Positions 1 to 4,347 of a DNA stretch of 8,538 nucleotides are shown here, piece after piece. The stretch's first letter is position 1; each line of letters opens with the position of its first letter. The notes below the pieces were generated by a model that did not search any database, was not told the DNA's origin, and worked only from the letters and a program-made list of their open reading frames with translations. The position numbers and the translations under genes are program-made. This DNA is from Planctomycetota bacterium (lineage in GTDB: Bacteria; Planctomycetota; Planctomycetia; Pirellulales; Pirellulaceae), in assembly GCA_026692885.1 (NCBI GenBank), contig JAPLNJ010000854.1:1-8538 (forward strand), in the 5' to 3' direction.

Positions 1-168
1 GATCGGGTCCTGAACAAGGGCGTCGTGATTGCGGGCGAGGTGGTCATTTCGGTGGCCGACGTCGATCTGATCTATCTCGGCCTGCAATTGATCTTGACCT
101 CGGTCGAGACGGCCAGTGGGATGGGACTCATGGGGCCGTCCTTGAAGGTTTCCCGGAGCCAGTCATGA
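1..168 (+). CDS. gvpS: GvpA/J/S-family gas vesicle protein, probably GvpS (3' part only)
   Basis: The window opens inside this gene; 55 codons and a TGA remain. The visible part carries the conserved GvpA-fold core: DRVLNKGVVIAGEVVISVAD, then a hydrophobic second half with VDLIYLGLQLILTSVETA. Proteins of this family are minor shell or assembly components related to the structural protein GvpA. The VDLxYLGL variant and the position directly before gvpK match the gvpS-gvpK order known from Bacillus megaterium and Streptomyces clusters, hence GvpS rather than GvpJ or GvpM. The 3' end overlaps the next gene by ATGA (165-168), implying translational coupling. The C-terminal tail after the core is short (about 16 residues) and not conserved. 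The family assignment is firm; the S subtype is inferred from one motif and from gene order, because the N-terminus is outside the window. Confidence 0.85.
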   Translation, partial: DRVLNKGVVIAGEVVISVADVDLIYLGLQLILTSVETASGMGLMGPSLKVSRSQS

Positions 169-518
169 GTCTTTGTGTCACGGATTGCCCGCGCGTCGAA
201 TCCGAAGCCTTGGCGGACTTTGCCGGCGTCATGGCCGCGGACACGCACAGCCGTGCTCCACGCATTGAGTTGAATCCGGACGACGTCAAGAACGGCCTGG
301 GAAAACTTGTCTTGACGCTGATCGAGCTGTTGCGGGAGTTATTGGAACGGCAGGCGATCCGGCGGATGGAGGCTGGCTCGCTGACGGAAGCGGAAGTGGA
401 GCGGTTGGGCACAACTTTTCTGCAACTGGCTGAGCAGATGGAGCGATTGAAGAAGGAGTTCGGCGTGGAGGGTGAAGAACTGAATATCGACCTCGGCCCG
501 CTCGGCAAGTTGCTGTAG
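165..518 (+). CDS. gvpK: Gas vesicle protein GvpK
   Basis: This 117-residue protein matches GvpK in length and pattern. After a variable N-terminus of about 35 residues, the conserved block begins with LNPDDVKNGLGKLVLTLIEL, continues with LLRELLERQAIRRMEAGSLT and ends in the LNIDLGPLGKLL type of tail. GvpK is an accessory protein found in nearly all gvp clusters and needed for vesicle formation; its biochemical role is not settled. It is predicted to be mainly alpha-helical and cytoplasmic, with no signal peptide. The ATG overlaps the stop of the GvpS-like gene (ATGA), and a GGAG lies about 7 bases upstream inside that gene, so the two are probably translated together. The unconserved N-terminus could mean that a later start is used, but the coupling favours ATG 165. 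Downstream, a REP-type repeat begins 23 bases after the stop. Confidence 0.95.
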   Translation: MSLCVTDCPRVESEALADFAGVMAADTHSRAPRIELNPDDVKNGLGKLVLTLIELLRELLERQAIRRMEAGSLTEAEVERLGTTFLQLAEQMERLKKEFGVEGEELNIDLGPLGKLL

Positions 519-541
519 CGGCGTTGGTGTCTGTTGTGTCT

Positions 542-635
542 GTAGGGTACATCAAGCGCCGCGCCGATGTACCTGGGGACCGTTCTTTATCAATCGAGCA
601 ACCGGTACATCGGCGCAGCGCTTGATGTACCCTAC
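542..635. repeat. BIME-like pair of inverted REP palindromes (copy 1)
   Basis: Two 32-bp arms, 542-573 and 604-635, are reverse complements with a single mismatch. Each arm starts (read outward-in) with GTAGG, followed by an imperfect hairpin whose stem is GGTACATC/GATGTACC with inner GCGC pairs. A GTAG-type tag next to an imperfect hairpin is the hallmark of REP elements mobilised by RAYT (TnpA-REP) transposases, and an inverted pair is the classical BIME arrangement. No transposase is encoded in the window. In RNA, either each arm can fold alone or the two arms can pair into one long hairpin. It lies between gvpK and the next gene and may limit read-through or stabilise the gvpK message end. 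Confidence 0.85.
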
Positions 636-658
636 TTGTTTCTTTCAAGGAGTCTTCC

Positions 659-766
659 ATGATCGACAATAGCGGTCTGGTAGTAGGGTACATCAAGCGC
701 CGCGCCGATGTACCTGGGGACCGTTCTTCATCGATCGAGCAACCGGTACATCGGCGCAGCGCTTGA
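659..766 (+). pseudogene. Duplicated 5' end of the zinc-motif gene, ending in the REP element
   Basis: An ATG at 659 with AAGGAG at 647-652 opens with MIDNSGLV, almost the same as the MVDNIGLV start of the intact gene at 800. The frame then runs into the second REP pair and stops at 764-766 after 35 codons. It has a full ribosome binding site, so it may be translated as a short leader peptide ending about 33 bases upstream of the true start. The peptide encoded by the repeat is not recognisable. It is best read as a by-product of the 141-bp duplication; a leader-peptide role is possible but unsupported. Confidence 0.7.
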
Positions 767-776
767 TGTACCCTAC
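683..776. repeat. BIME-like pair of inverted REP palindromes (copy 2)
   Basis: This is the second copy of the REP pair, with arms at 683-714 and 745-776 identical to those of copy 1; two of the five unit differences fall in the spacer between the arms. Its right arm ends 11 bases before the AAGGAG (788-793) of the zinc-motif gene, so the folded repeat sits directly in that gene's leader RNA. Confidence 0.85.
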
Positions 777-799
777 TTGTTTCTTTCAAGGAGTTTTCC

Positions 800-1138
800 A
801 TGGTCGACAATATCGGTCTGGTAGAAGTGACCTGCTCGTTTTGCAAGGGTATCGGCAAGGACCCCTTTGGGCTTCTCTCCGAGCTTTCGACGTGTGGTGT
901 CTGCGCGGGGCGACAGAAAGTCTGGGTCGCTGCCCAGCATGTCGCCTGTCCCCATTGTCGCGGGACGGGTGCCATCAAGACCTTTTCCTGTACGGTTTGC
1001 GACGGCAAGGGCTTTGTGCCAGCATCCGCCGGTCCGACCACGGTCTGTGGGGAGTGCAACGGGACGGGGGACGATTCCTCGAATGGGGCCTTGGAGTGCT
1101 TGAAATGTCATGGGCTAGGGCGGCTGGCCAAGGTCTAA
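800..1138 (+). CDS. Small protein of six DnaJ-type CxxC(xGxG) zinc motifs
   Basis: The 112-residue product is essentially a free-standing DnaJ cysteine-rich domain. CxxC pairs lie at residues 12-15 (CSFCKGIG), 32-35 (CGVCAGRQ), 50-53 (CPHCRGTG), 64-67 (CTVCDGKG), 83-86 (CGECNGTG) and 100-103 (CLKCHGLG). DnaJ itself has four such motifs binding two zinc ions; six would allow three. There is no J domain and no client-binding beta domain. In DnaJ this region helps substrate handling and the hand-over to DnaK, so a chaperone or redox-linked role in vesicle assembly is likely but inferred. The start at 800 is supported by AAGGAG at 788-793. The stop is 1 bp before the response regulator gene, so the two are cotranscribed. 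A J domain occurs on another protein of this cluster (7269-8357). The alternative is an unrelated zinc-ribbon-like protein. Confidence 0.85.
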   Translation: MVDNIGLVEVTCSFCKGIGKDPFGLLSELSTCGVCAGRQKVWVAAQHVACPHCRGTGAIKTFSCTVCDGKGFVPASAGPTTVCGECNGTGDDSSNGALECLKCHGLGRLAKV

Positions 1139-1139
1139 C

Positions 1140-1574
1140 ATGATGACCGAGCATCTGGTGCGGTTGAACGTTCTGGTCGTAGACGACGAAGACGATATGT
1201 GCTGGACGCTGCGCCTGATCATCGAAGGTGCGGGGCACCGCTGTGTCGTTGCGAAGACTGCCCGCGAGGCCCTGCAGGTCGTAGGCCGTGAATCCCTGCA
1301 TGTGGCGTTTGTGGACGTCAAGTTGCCGGACATGCTGGACAGGGACGGATTCGACCTCGTCCGGGAGATTCGCAGCTTGGTGCCCGAGCTGCCCTGCGTC
1401 CTGGTTTCCGGATTCCTCTACGGTGACGACGATCTGGTGCAGGACAGTCTGGCCAGCGGACTGATTGTCGGGTTCATTGGCAAGCCCTTTCTCTTGTCGC
1501 AGATCCAGCAGGTCTTGGATGCGGTCGCCGGGGTAATTGGCGCAGGAGCGAGGCGACGGGAAGAAATGACGTAA
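1140..1574 (+). CDS. Receiver-only response regulator
   Basis: The 144-residue protein is a single REC (CheY-like) domain. The acidic pocket is D15-D16 in VLVVDDEDD, the phospho-acceptor is D59 in VAFVDVKLPD, the switch residue is S90 in VLVSGF, and the conserved lysine is K115 in FIGKPF. After the domain (to about residue 128) only a short basic/acidic tail follows, with no DNA-binding or enzymatic output domain. It would take phosphate from a histidine kinase not seen here and act by protein contact. It starts 1 bp after the stop of the zinc-motif gene, so it is in the same transcript; ATG 1140 and ATG 1143 are both possible starts. Serratia gas vesicle clusters contain response-regulator-like genes (gvr), a useful precedent, but I do not equate this gene with any of them. 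Because it lacks an AAA domain, it cannot itself activate the sigma-54 promoter downstream. Confidence 0.9.
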   Translation: MMTEHLVRLNVLVVDDEDDMCWTLRLIIEGAGHRCVVAKTAREALQVVGRESLHVAFVDVKLPDMLDRDGFDLVREIRSLVPELPCVLVSGFLYGDDDLVQDSLASGLIVGFIGKPFLLSQIQQVLDAVAGVIGAGARRREEMT

Positions 1575-1615
1575 CCCGAAGCGTCAGCGCGACGGCGGGG
1601 TCCGGTGGGAAGCCG

Positions 1616-1689
1616 ATACCTCCCGGTGGTATTCCGAGTCCGCTCGTCCCGCCTTAGGGAGCCGTCTTCGGCTGCCTGTCAGGGCAGGC
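1616..1689. other. Hairpin-rich gene-free stretch after the response regulator
   Basis: No gene is visible between 1575 and 1864. Three short hairpins can be drawn: ATACC/GGTAT (1616-1632), AGCCG-TCTT-CGGCT (1660-1673) and GCCTG/CAGGC (1674-1689). None is followed by a T run, so none is a classical intrinsic terminator. Together they may still end or protect the upstream message. The promoter elements for gvpA follow at 1726-1768. Confidence 0.4.
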
Positions 1690-1725
1690 GGAAATACTGA
1701 AGTCCAAACGGCGGTGGCACTTATG

Positions 1726-1743
1726 GGATTTCCAGGAAAATCC
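1726..1743. promoter_or_regulatory. 18-bp near-palindrome just upstream of the -24 box
   Basis: GGATTTCCAGGAAAATCC is an inverted repeat with one extra base in the right half-site. It ends 9 bases before the -24 element of the sigma-54 promoter, where a repressor or a competing regulator could bind. Enhancer sites for sigma-54 activators usually lie farther upstream, so a simple enhancer role is less likely. No protein can be assigned. Confidence 0.35.
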
Positions 1744-1752
1744 TCAAGAAGC

Positions 1753-1768
1753 TGGCACAGCTTTCGCT
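1753..1768 (+). promoter_or_regulatory. Sigma-54 (-24/-12) promoter for gvpA
   Basis: TGGCACAGCTTTCGCT matches the RpoN consensus TGGCAC-N5-TTGCW with one mismatch (TCGC for TTGC). The invariant GG (1754-1755) and GC (1766-1767) have the correct 10-base spacing. Transcription would start near 1779, leaving a leader of about 85 bases before the gvpA ATG at 1865. Sigma-54 promoters need an AAA+ activator, which is not in this window. No competing sigma-70 promoter is evident in this gap. The match is good but rests on sequence alone. Confidence 0.65.
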
Positions 1769-1864
1769 AAGAGGACATGCGACCTCGCGAGCAAACTCTG
1801 GGATGTTCTCAGGTATCCGCCGATGCGAGGATCTTTTCCACTAATTCAGCGAAGGAGATTGAAG

Positions 1865-2083
1865 ATGGCTAAGGTCATGAAGTCGACGGACAGTTCCAGC
1901 TTGGCCGAAGTGGTCGACCGCATCCTGGTCAAGGGGATTGTGATCGACGCGTGGGTGAAGGTGTCGCTCGTGGGTATCGAATTGCTGTCGATCGAGGCCC
2001 GCGTGGTCATCGCGTCGGTCGAGACCTATCTGAAGTACGCGGAAGCGATTGGCTTGACGGCCACCGCAGCGGCTCCGGCCTGA
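1865..2083 (+). CDS. gvpA: Major gas vesicle structural protein GvpA
   Basis: This 72-residue protein is a typical GvpA, the small hydrophobic subunit that assembles into the ribbed shell of the gas vesicle. The core [20 protein letters not shown] is followed by [20 protein letters not shown] and [12 protein letters not shown], matching the family's helix-strand-strand-helix plan, and the tail is Ala-rich (TATAAAPA). The start at 1865 is chosen over an in-frame ATG at 1823 because GAAGGAG (1851-1857) sits 7 bases upstream and the resulting length equals the usual 70-75 residues; the extra 14 residues would be Arg-rich and unlike GvpA. It has its own sigma-54 type promoter, as expected for the most heavily made protein, and a stable hairpin follows its stop. 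Its core clearly differs from the two paralogues (1-168 and 3130-3444), which are likely minor or nucleating forms. Confidence 0.96.
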   Translation: MAKVMKSTDSSSLAEVVDRILVKGIVIDAWVKVSLVGIELLSIEARVVIASVETYLKYAEAIGLTATAAAPA

Positions 2084-2112
2084 CGTCTGGCGGGCACAGC
2101 GTAAACGTGGCA

Positions 2113-2150
2113 CCGGTGGCAAGGTTCCTGCGGGGGGGCCTTGCCATCGG
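2113..2150 (+). terminator. Stable 12-bp hairpin between gvpA and the next gene
   Basis: Bases 2113-2124 pair with 2139-2150 over 12 bp with one G-T wobble (core GGCAAGG/CCTTGCC) and a G-rich 14-base loop. No T run follows directly; the nearest T-rich stretch is about 20 bases on. It is therefore more likely a processing, stability or partial read-through element than a full terminator. Such a device between gvpA and the following gene would keep gvpA mRNA in excess, as is known for gvpA-gvpC transcripts in cyanobacteria. Confidence 0.5.
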
Positions 2151-2194
2151 CGGCTGACGGAACGGGTTTCGTTTTACTCAAGGGAGGTAAGTCC

Positions 2195-2602
2195 ATGCCA
2201 GTTTTTTCCGAACAAATCCAATCCTTGTGCGATGCGGTCTTCTCCTCGAAGGTCGCGCGTGCGGCGGATGTCGCGGGACTGAAGGTGGGAGCTCAGGAGT
2301 TTCTGCAGGAAGTCCGAGACACCCAGCACGCGACATTCACGGAGCAAAAGGCGAATCTGGCAGCCAACTGCCAGGCGCGTTCCGAGGACGTCGCGGAATT
2401 TCGCGACCGAGTGCGCAGCGAGCAGCAGGCTGCCGCTGACCAGATGCGGCAGAAGCTGGACGAAAACCAGCAGGAGCGTAAGCAGACGGTCGAGACCATG
2501 TTGGAAGGCTTTGACCAAGTCCAACAGGCGTTCGCCGAACAATGCCAAGCCGCGACGCGGATCTGGCGTGAAATGAAGGAACGCCAGGTGGGCAACGGTT
2601 GA
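2195..2602 (+). CDS. Helical coiled-coil protein, possible GvpC-like shell protein
   Basis: The 135-residue product is Gln/Glu/Ala-rich and predicted almost wholly alpha-helical from about residue 20 to 130, with no signal peptide or membrane segment. Residues 35-44 (EFLQEVRDTQ) and 68-77 (EFRDRVRSEQ) are alike and exactly 33 residues apart, which is the repeat length of GvpC, the protein that stiffens vesicles from outside. A weaker third segment (LEGFDQVQQ, 103-111) is slightly out of phase. Position directly after gvpA is also where gvpC usually sits. The start at 2195 has GGGAGG at 2182-2187; a TTG at 2141 in the same frame lies within the upstream hairpin and is disfavoured. I cannot recognise the family with certainty: a generic coiled-coil scaffold or a GvpI/GvpV-type accessory protein is possible. 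It is expressed behind gvpA, attenuated by the hairpin. Confidence 0.75.
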   Translation: MPVFSEQIQSLCDAVFSSKVARAADVAGLKVGAQEFLQEVRDTQHATFTEQKANLAANCQARSEDVAEFRDRVRSEQQAAADQMRQKLDENQQERKQTVETMLEGFDQVQQAFAEQCQAATRIWREMKERQVGNG

Positions 2603-2704
2603 GTCGCCTGCGGTCGGACGCTGCGGGACTTCGGCAGCTCCGACCTGATCGGCGGACAACTGGGCTATCGGGCCTCGCGGGTGGTGGACAACTAAATCCA
2701 TTCT
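2603..2704 (+). other. Unassigned gap; open frame continues after the TGA
   Basis: The reading frame of the coiled-coil gene stays open for 30 codons beyond its TGA (to TAA 2693-2695) with coding-like GC-rich composition. The peptide is not recognisable. It could be a former C-terminal extension or chance. I see no promoter, RNA or repeat here. Confidence 0.25.
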
Positions 2705-2890
2705 GTGGTGAAGACCGCAGAGCATGTCTCCACGGTCTGGATAGAGAACCGCGTCACCACGGCCTGCAAGTTCGGCTTGACGCCGATCGATGACGAGTTC
2801 AACCGCTCGCGGCCCGAAGCCAACAACGTCTTGCTGTGGATTTTCGAAGAGCGTGTTTTTCCATTGGAGTTGAAAGGGAAGAGTCCATGA
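2705..2890 (+). CDS. Small hypothetical protein, uncertain (61 aa)
   Basis: An ORF with GTG at 2705 or 2708 gives about 60 residues with plausible composition (FGLTPIDDEFNRSRPEANN, then LLWIFEERVFPLELKG). No family is recognised. There is no convincing ribosome binding site, and the frame is the same as that of the coiled-coil gene upstream (stops at 2600 and 2693), so it may be the remnant of a longer, decayed gene. Its TGA overlaps the ATG of the next small ORF (ATGA at 2887-2890), which is typical of real coupled genes and is the main reason to list it. The alternative is non-coding spacer. Confidence 0.35.
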   Translation: MVKTAEHVSTVWIENRVTTACKFGLTPIDDEFNRSRPEANNVLLWIFEERVFPLELKGKSP

Positions 2891-3072
2891 CCATCAAGAC
2901 TTCCGGATCTCTTATCTCGTCTCTACGAGCGTCGGCCTTCCGTCGAGTCGCCTGCGATAGCCGCTCGTGGGCGGTCCGGGAGATTCGCACGTTACGCAGT
3001 CTAGCCCTGCGCGGCCGGTCTCCCATCTCGCTTTCGTCCGCCATCGATCGCGTGCGTACCGGTCGGCCGTAA
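2887..3072 (+). CDS. Small Arg/Ser-rich hypothetical protein, uncertain (61 aa)
   Basis: The ATG at 2887 is preceded by AAAGGGAAGAG, close to the ACAGGGAAGAG found before gvpJ at about 3115-3125, so its start signal looks real. The 61-residue product is strongly basic (many Arg: LRASAFRRVACDSRSW, VREIRTLRSLALRGR) and Ser-rich, with no motif I recognise. High Arg/Ser content is also what an out-of-frame GC-rich stretch would give, so the case for coding rests on the start region and the ATGA overlap with the ORF before it. It ends 57 bases before gvpJ. Confidence 0.35.
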   Translation: MTIKTSGSLISSLRASAFRRVACDSRSWAVREIRTLRSLALRGRSPISLSSAIDRVRTGRP

Positions 3073-3075
3073 TTG

Positions 3076-3105
3076 GGATCCGGCGATGGGGATCCGGCAT
3101 TTTTT
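3076..3105 (+). terminator. Weak terminator/attenuator-like hairpin before gvpJ
   Basis: Two copies of GGATCC (3076-3081 and 3090-3095) can pair around an 8-base loop, and a run of six T (3100-3105) follows after four bases. The same region is also a direct repeat, GGGATCCGGC twice. The stem is only 6 bp, so termination would be partial at best. It lies 25 bases upstream of the gvpJ ATG and could modulate that gene. Confidence 0.35.
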
Positions 3106-3129
3106 GCCTTGAGTACAGGGAAGAGTCAC

Positions 3130-3444
3130 ATGGCGACCCAATCATTGAAGCATGCGACGTCCAGTTCCACGCTCGCGGACGTACTGGAACGGATCCTCGA
3201 CAAGGGGGTCGTGATCGCCGGGGACATCAAGATCAAGCTGGTCGACATCGAACTGCTGACCATTCAGATCCGGCTGTTGATTGCCTCGGTGGACAAGGCC
3301 AAGGAAATGGGGATAGATTGGTGGACTAAGAACCCCATGTTCAGTTCGCAGGGTGACGGCCAGGAGCACCGTGACGAAATCGCCACCCTGAATGCGCGCA
3401 TCGCCCAGCTAGAAGCCAACCAGCGACCCGTGGAAGCCACTTGA
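3130..3444 (+). CDS. gvpJ: Gas vesicle protein GvpJ
   Basis: This 104-residue member of the GvpA family shares the core LADVLERILDKGVVIAGDIK and IELLTIQIRLLIASVDKAKE with GvpA but carries the MGIDWWTKNP motif after it and a hydrophilic, coiled-coil-like C-terminus (EIATLNARIAQLEANQ). The IDWW tail is diagnostic for GvpJ, a minor component essential for vesicle formation, probably in nucleation or the conical caps. The ATG at 3130 with GGGAAGAG upstream is preferred over an in-frame start at 3073, which would add 19 residues encoded by the GGATCC repeats. A REP palindrome begins on the base right after the TGA, and about 1 kb of gene-free repeat DNA follows, so this is probably the last gene of its transcript. 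Confidence 0.94.
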   Translation: MATQSLKHATSSSTLADVLERILDKGVVIAGDIKIKLVDIELLTIQIRLLIASVDKAKEMGIDWWTKNPMFSSQGDGQEHRDEIATLNARIAQLEANQRPVEAT

Positions 3445-3476
3445 GTAGGGTGCATCAAGCGAAGCGCCGATGCACC
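3445..3476 (+). repeat. Solitary REP-like palindrome abutting the gvpJ stop
   Basis: This 32-bp element with a GTAGGG tag and a GGTGCATC/GATGCACC stem around AAGCGAAGCGC is the same family as the arms at 542-573 and 604-635 (compensating A to G and T to C changes keep the stem paired). It starts at the base after the TGA. A partial second copy of its right half (GCCGATGCACCGTAG) follows at 3480-3494. It may serve as the 3' end or stabilising hairpin of the gvpJ transcript. Confidence 0.8.
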
Positions 3477-3607
3477 GTTTGCCGATGCACCGTAGCGTCG
3501 GCCGTCCGAGCCCGCATCACAGCCCAGGATTTCGCATCGCACGGTACGCGATACTGAGCGGGCGTAACGAAACAACTCCACGCTTTCGTCATTGAGTGGA
3601 TTTCATT

Positions 3608-3730
3608 CTTTGAAGTTGCGCATTCGAAGGAAACGTAGCCGAAATCGCCAGATTTCGGTAGCGGCAGGTGGGACGCTCCCTCGCGAAACAGCTCGAATTC
3701 TGGCGAATTCAGCTACGTGCAACTTCAAAG
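3608..3730. repeat. Composite inverted repeat with two GTAG-tagged hairpins
   Basis: Outer 12-bp perfect arms CTTTGAAGTTGC (3608-3619) and GCAACTTCAAAG (3719-3730) enclose two inverted REP-like units. The left one (3635-3658) is GTAG followed by CCGAAATC-GCCA-GATTTCGG, a perfect 8-bp stem. The right one (3692-3716, reverse strand) is GTAG followed by a GAATTC-GCCA-GAATTC hairpin. The two share the GCCA loop and tag, so they are diverged copies of one family, distinct from the GGTRCATC family. Confidence 0.8.
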
Positions 3731-3767
3731 ACTTCAGTCCGCTCAGGCGGAATGAATTCCTTCCTAC

Positions 3768-3984
3768 TTCGACTGTCTGACTTAGACCCCTGGCAGGTGA
3801 GTCAGGTTGATGGGCTGAGCTGCAGCCTTGCCTCGCTTGCTTCCGTCTCCAGCTTTCGACGCCGGAGGCGTCGAAAGCGGGAGACGGAGGCAAAGTGGGT
3901 GGGCTGGGTGCGTTAGTAGCTGCTCAATCTTGAGCTTCTGCCAGGCGAGCTGGTAGGTGGCCGAGAGGAAGTGAGACAGTCGAA
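3768..3984. repeat. 217-bp inverted-repeat element with a long central hairpin
   Basis: Terminal arms 3768-3783 and 3969-3984 match at 15 of 16 positions (TTCGACTGTCT), with a second pair CTGGCAG/CTGCCAG inside (3790-3796, 3938-3944). The centre, 3837-3893, is a very strong hairpin: a perfect 12-bp stem GCTTTCGACGCC/GGCGTCGAAAGC on a GGA loop, extended by about 13 more pairs with small mismatches. No T run follows. It resembles a MITE-like or REP-like element; no transposase is encoded within it. Confidence 0.75.
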
Positions 3985-4009
3985 CTACGAAGTTATTTCT
4001 TGACGGCCG

Positions 4010-4116
4010 CTAACCCGAAACGTAAGCGAGGTTGATACCAGCGGCGTGCTTCCCTTGGGCTTCAAAACAGGCAACCAAGGGCTTCTCGCGATGCCCTCGC
4101 TTGCGTGTCGGGTTAG
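4010..4116. repeat. Inverted repeat of the AACCCGA...AAGCGAGG type
   Basis: Arms 4010-4031 and 4095-4116 are reverse complements at 20 of 22 bases (CTAACCCGA-N-ACG-N-AAGCGAGG). Between them lies an inner stem CCCTTGG/CCAAGGG. Sequences of this type are, from memory, abundant intergenic repeats in Rhodopirellula-like planctomycetes; this is the main hint to the host lineage. Confidence 0.75.
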
Positions 4117-4168
4117 TGTTGGTATATTGTTTCCGACCGTTCGCCATTACCTGTCCAAGACCAATTTC

Positions 4169-4257
4169 GTAGGGTGGGCCAAGTACTCGCGGCCCACCAT
4201 CGAAAGTAATGCCGTTTCCTTAGAACTGGGGGGCCACGAGTACTTGGCCCACCCTAC
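4169..4257. repeat. BIME-like pair, GTAGGGTGGGCC family
   Basis: The left arm 4169-4198 carries the GTAG tag and a perfect GGTGGGCC/GGCCCACC stem around AAGTACTCGC. The right arm 4228-4257 is its reverse complement with a few changes near the inner end. Same tag and size as the elements at 542-776 and 3445-3476, but a different stem sequence. Confidence 0.8.
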
Positions 4258-4315
4258 CGCGAATCGTGTTCGCACATTCTTTCACAGCCTCGGAACGAGG
4301 GAATGAGAAAATTTC

Positions 4316-4347
4316 GTAGGGTGGAATTTATTCCGCGTGAGCGGACC
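4316..4347 (+). repeat. Solitary GTAG-tagged REP-like element
   Basis: A 32-bp unit beginning GTAGGGTGGAAT and ending GGACC. It can fold into two small stems, GGAAT/ATTCC and CCGC/GCGG, inside a GGT/ACC base. It is the third stem variant with the same GTAGGGTG tag and the same length as the 542 and 3445 elements. Confidence 0.65.

Larger units (their letters stand above)
542..823 (+). repeat. Tandem duplication, two 141-bp units
   Basis: Positions 542-682 and 683-823 are direct repeats with exactly 141-bp period. By eye only five bases differ, all transitions except one. Each unit contains an inverted pair of REP-like palindromes, the spacer, an AAGGAG ribosome binding site, and the ATG plus the first eight codons of the zinc-motif gene that follows. 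The left edge of each unit and the point where the real gene resumes both carry GTAG, suggesting that recombination or REP-associated copying joined at this tetranucleotide. Only the second unit leads into the complete gene. Confidence 0.97.

Noticed and set aside
542..823. CRISPR-like repeat-spacer pattern
   Set aside because: Only two units, the whole 141-bp unit is duplicated including the spacers, and the palindromes carry GTAG tags typical of REP elements; no cas genes.
286..1059. Minus-strand open frame of 257 codons across gvpK, the REP duplication and the zinc-motif gene
   Set aside because: It contains an internal amino-acid repeat only because it reads through the 141-bp tandem DNA repeat; it is antisense to two real genes.
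1823..1864. Upstream in-frame ATG for gvpA at 1823
   Set aside because: It adds an Arg-rich 14-residue leader not found in GvpA, while the ATG at 1865 has a strong, well-spaced GAAGGAG.
2141..2194. TTG start at 2141 for the coiled-coil gene
   Set aside because: It lies inside the 3' arm of the intergenic hairpin and has no ribosome binding site; ATG 2195 has GGGAGG at good spacing.
3073..3129. Upstream in-frame start for gvpJ at 3073
   Set aside because: The added residues are encoded by the GGATCC repeats and T run; ATG 3130 has its own GGGAAGAG and gives the normal GvpJ N-terminus.
4101..4128. Sigma-70-like promoter TTGCGT-16-TATATT
   Set aside because: The -35 is poor, the site overlaps a repeat arm, and the next gene is more than 300 bases away; kept only as a remark.
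4046..4306. 86-codon open frame in the repeat region on the plus strand
   Set aside because: It runs through the inverted repeats at 4095-4116 and 4169-4257, has no ribosome binding site and no recognisable product.
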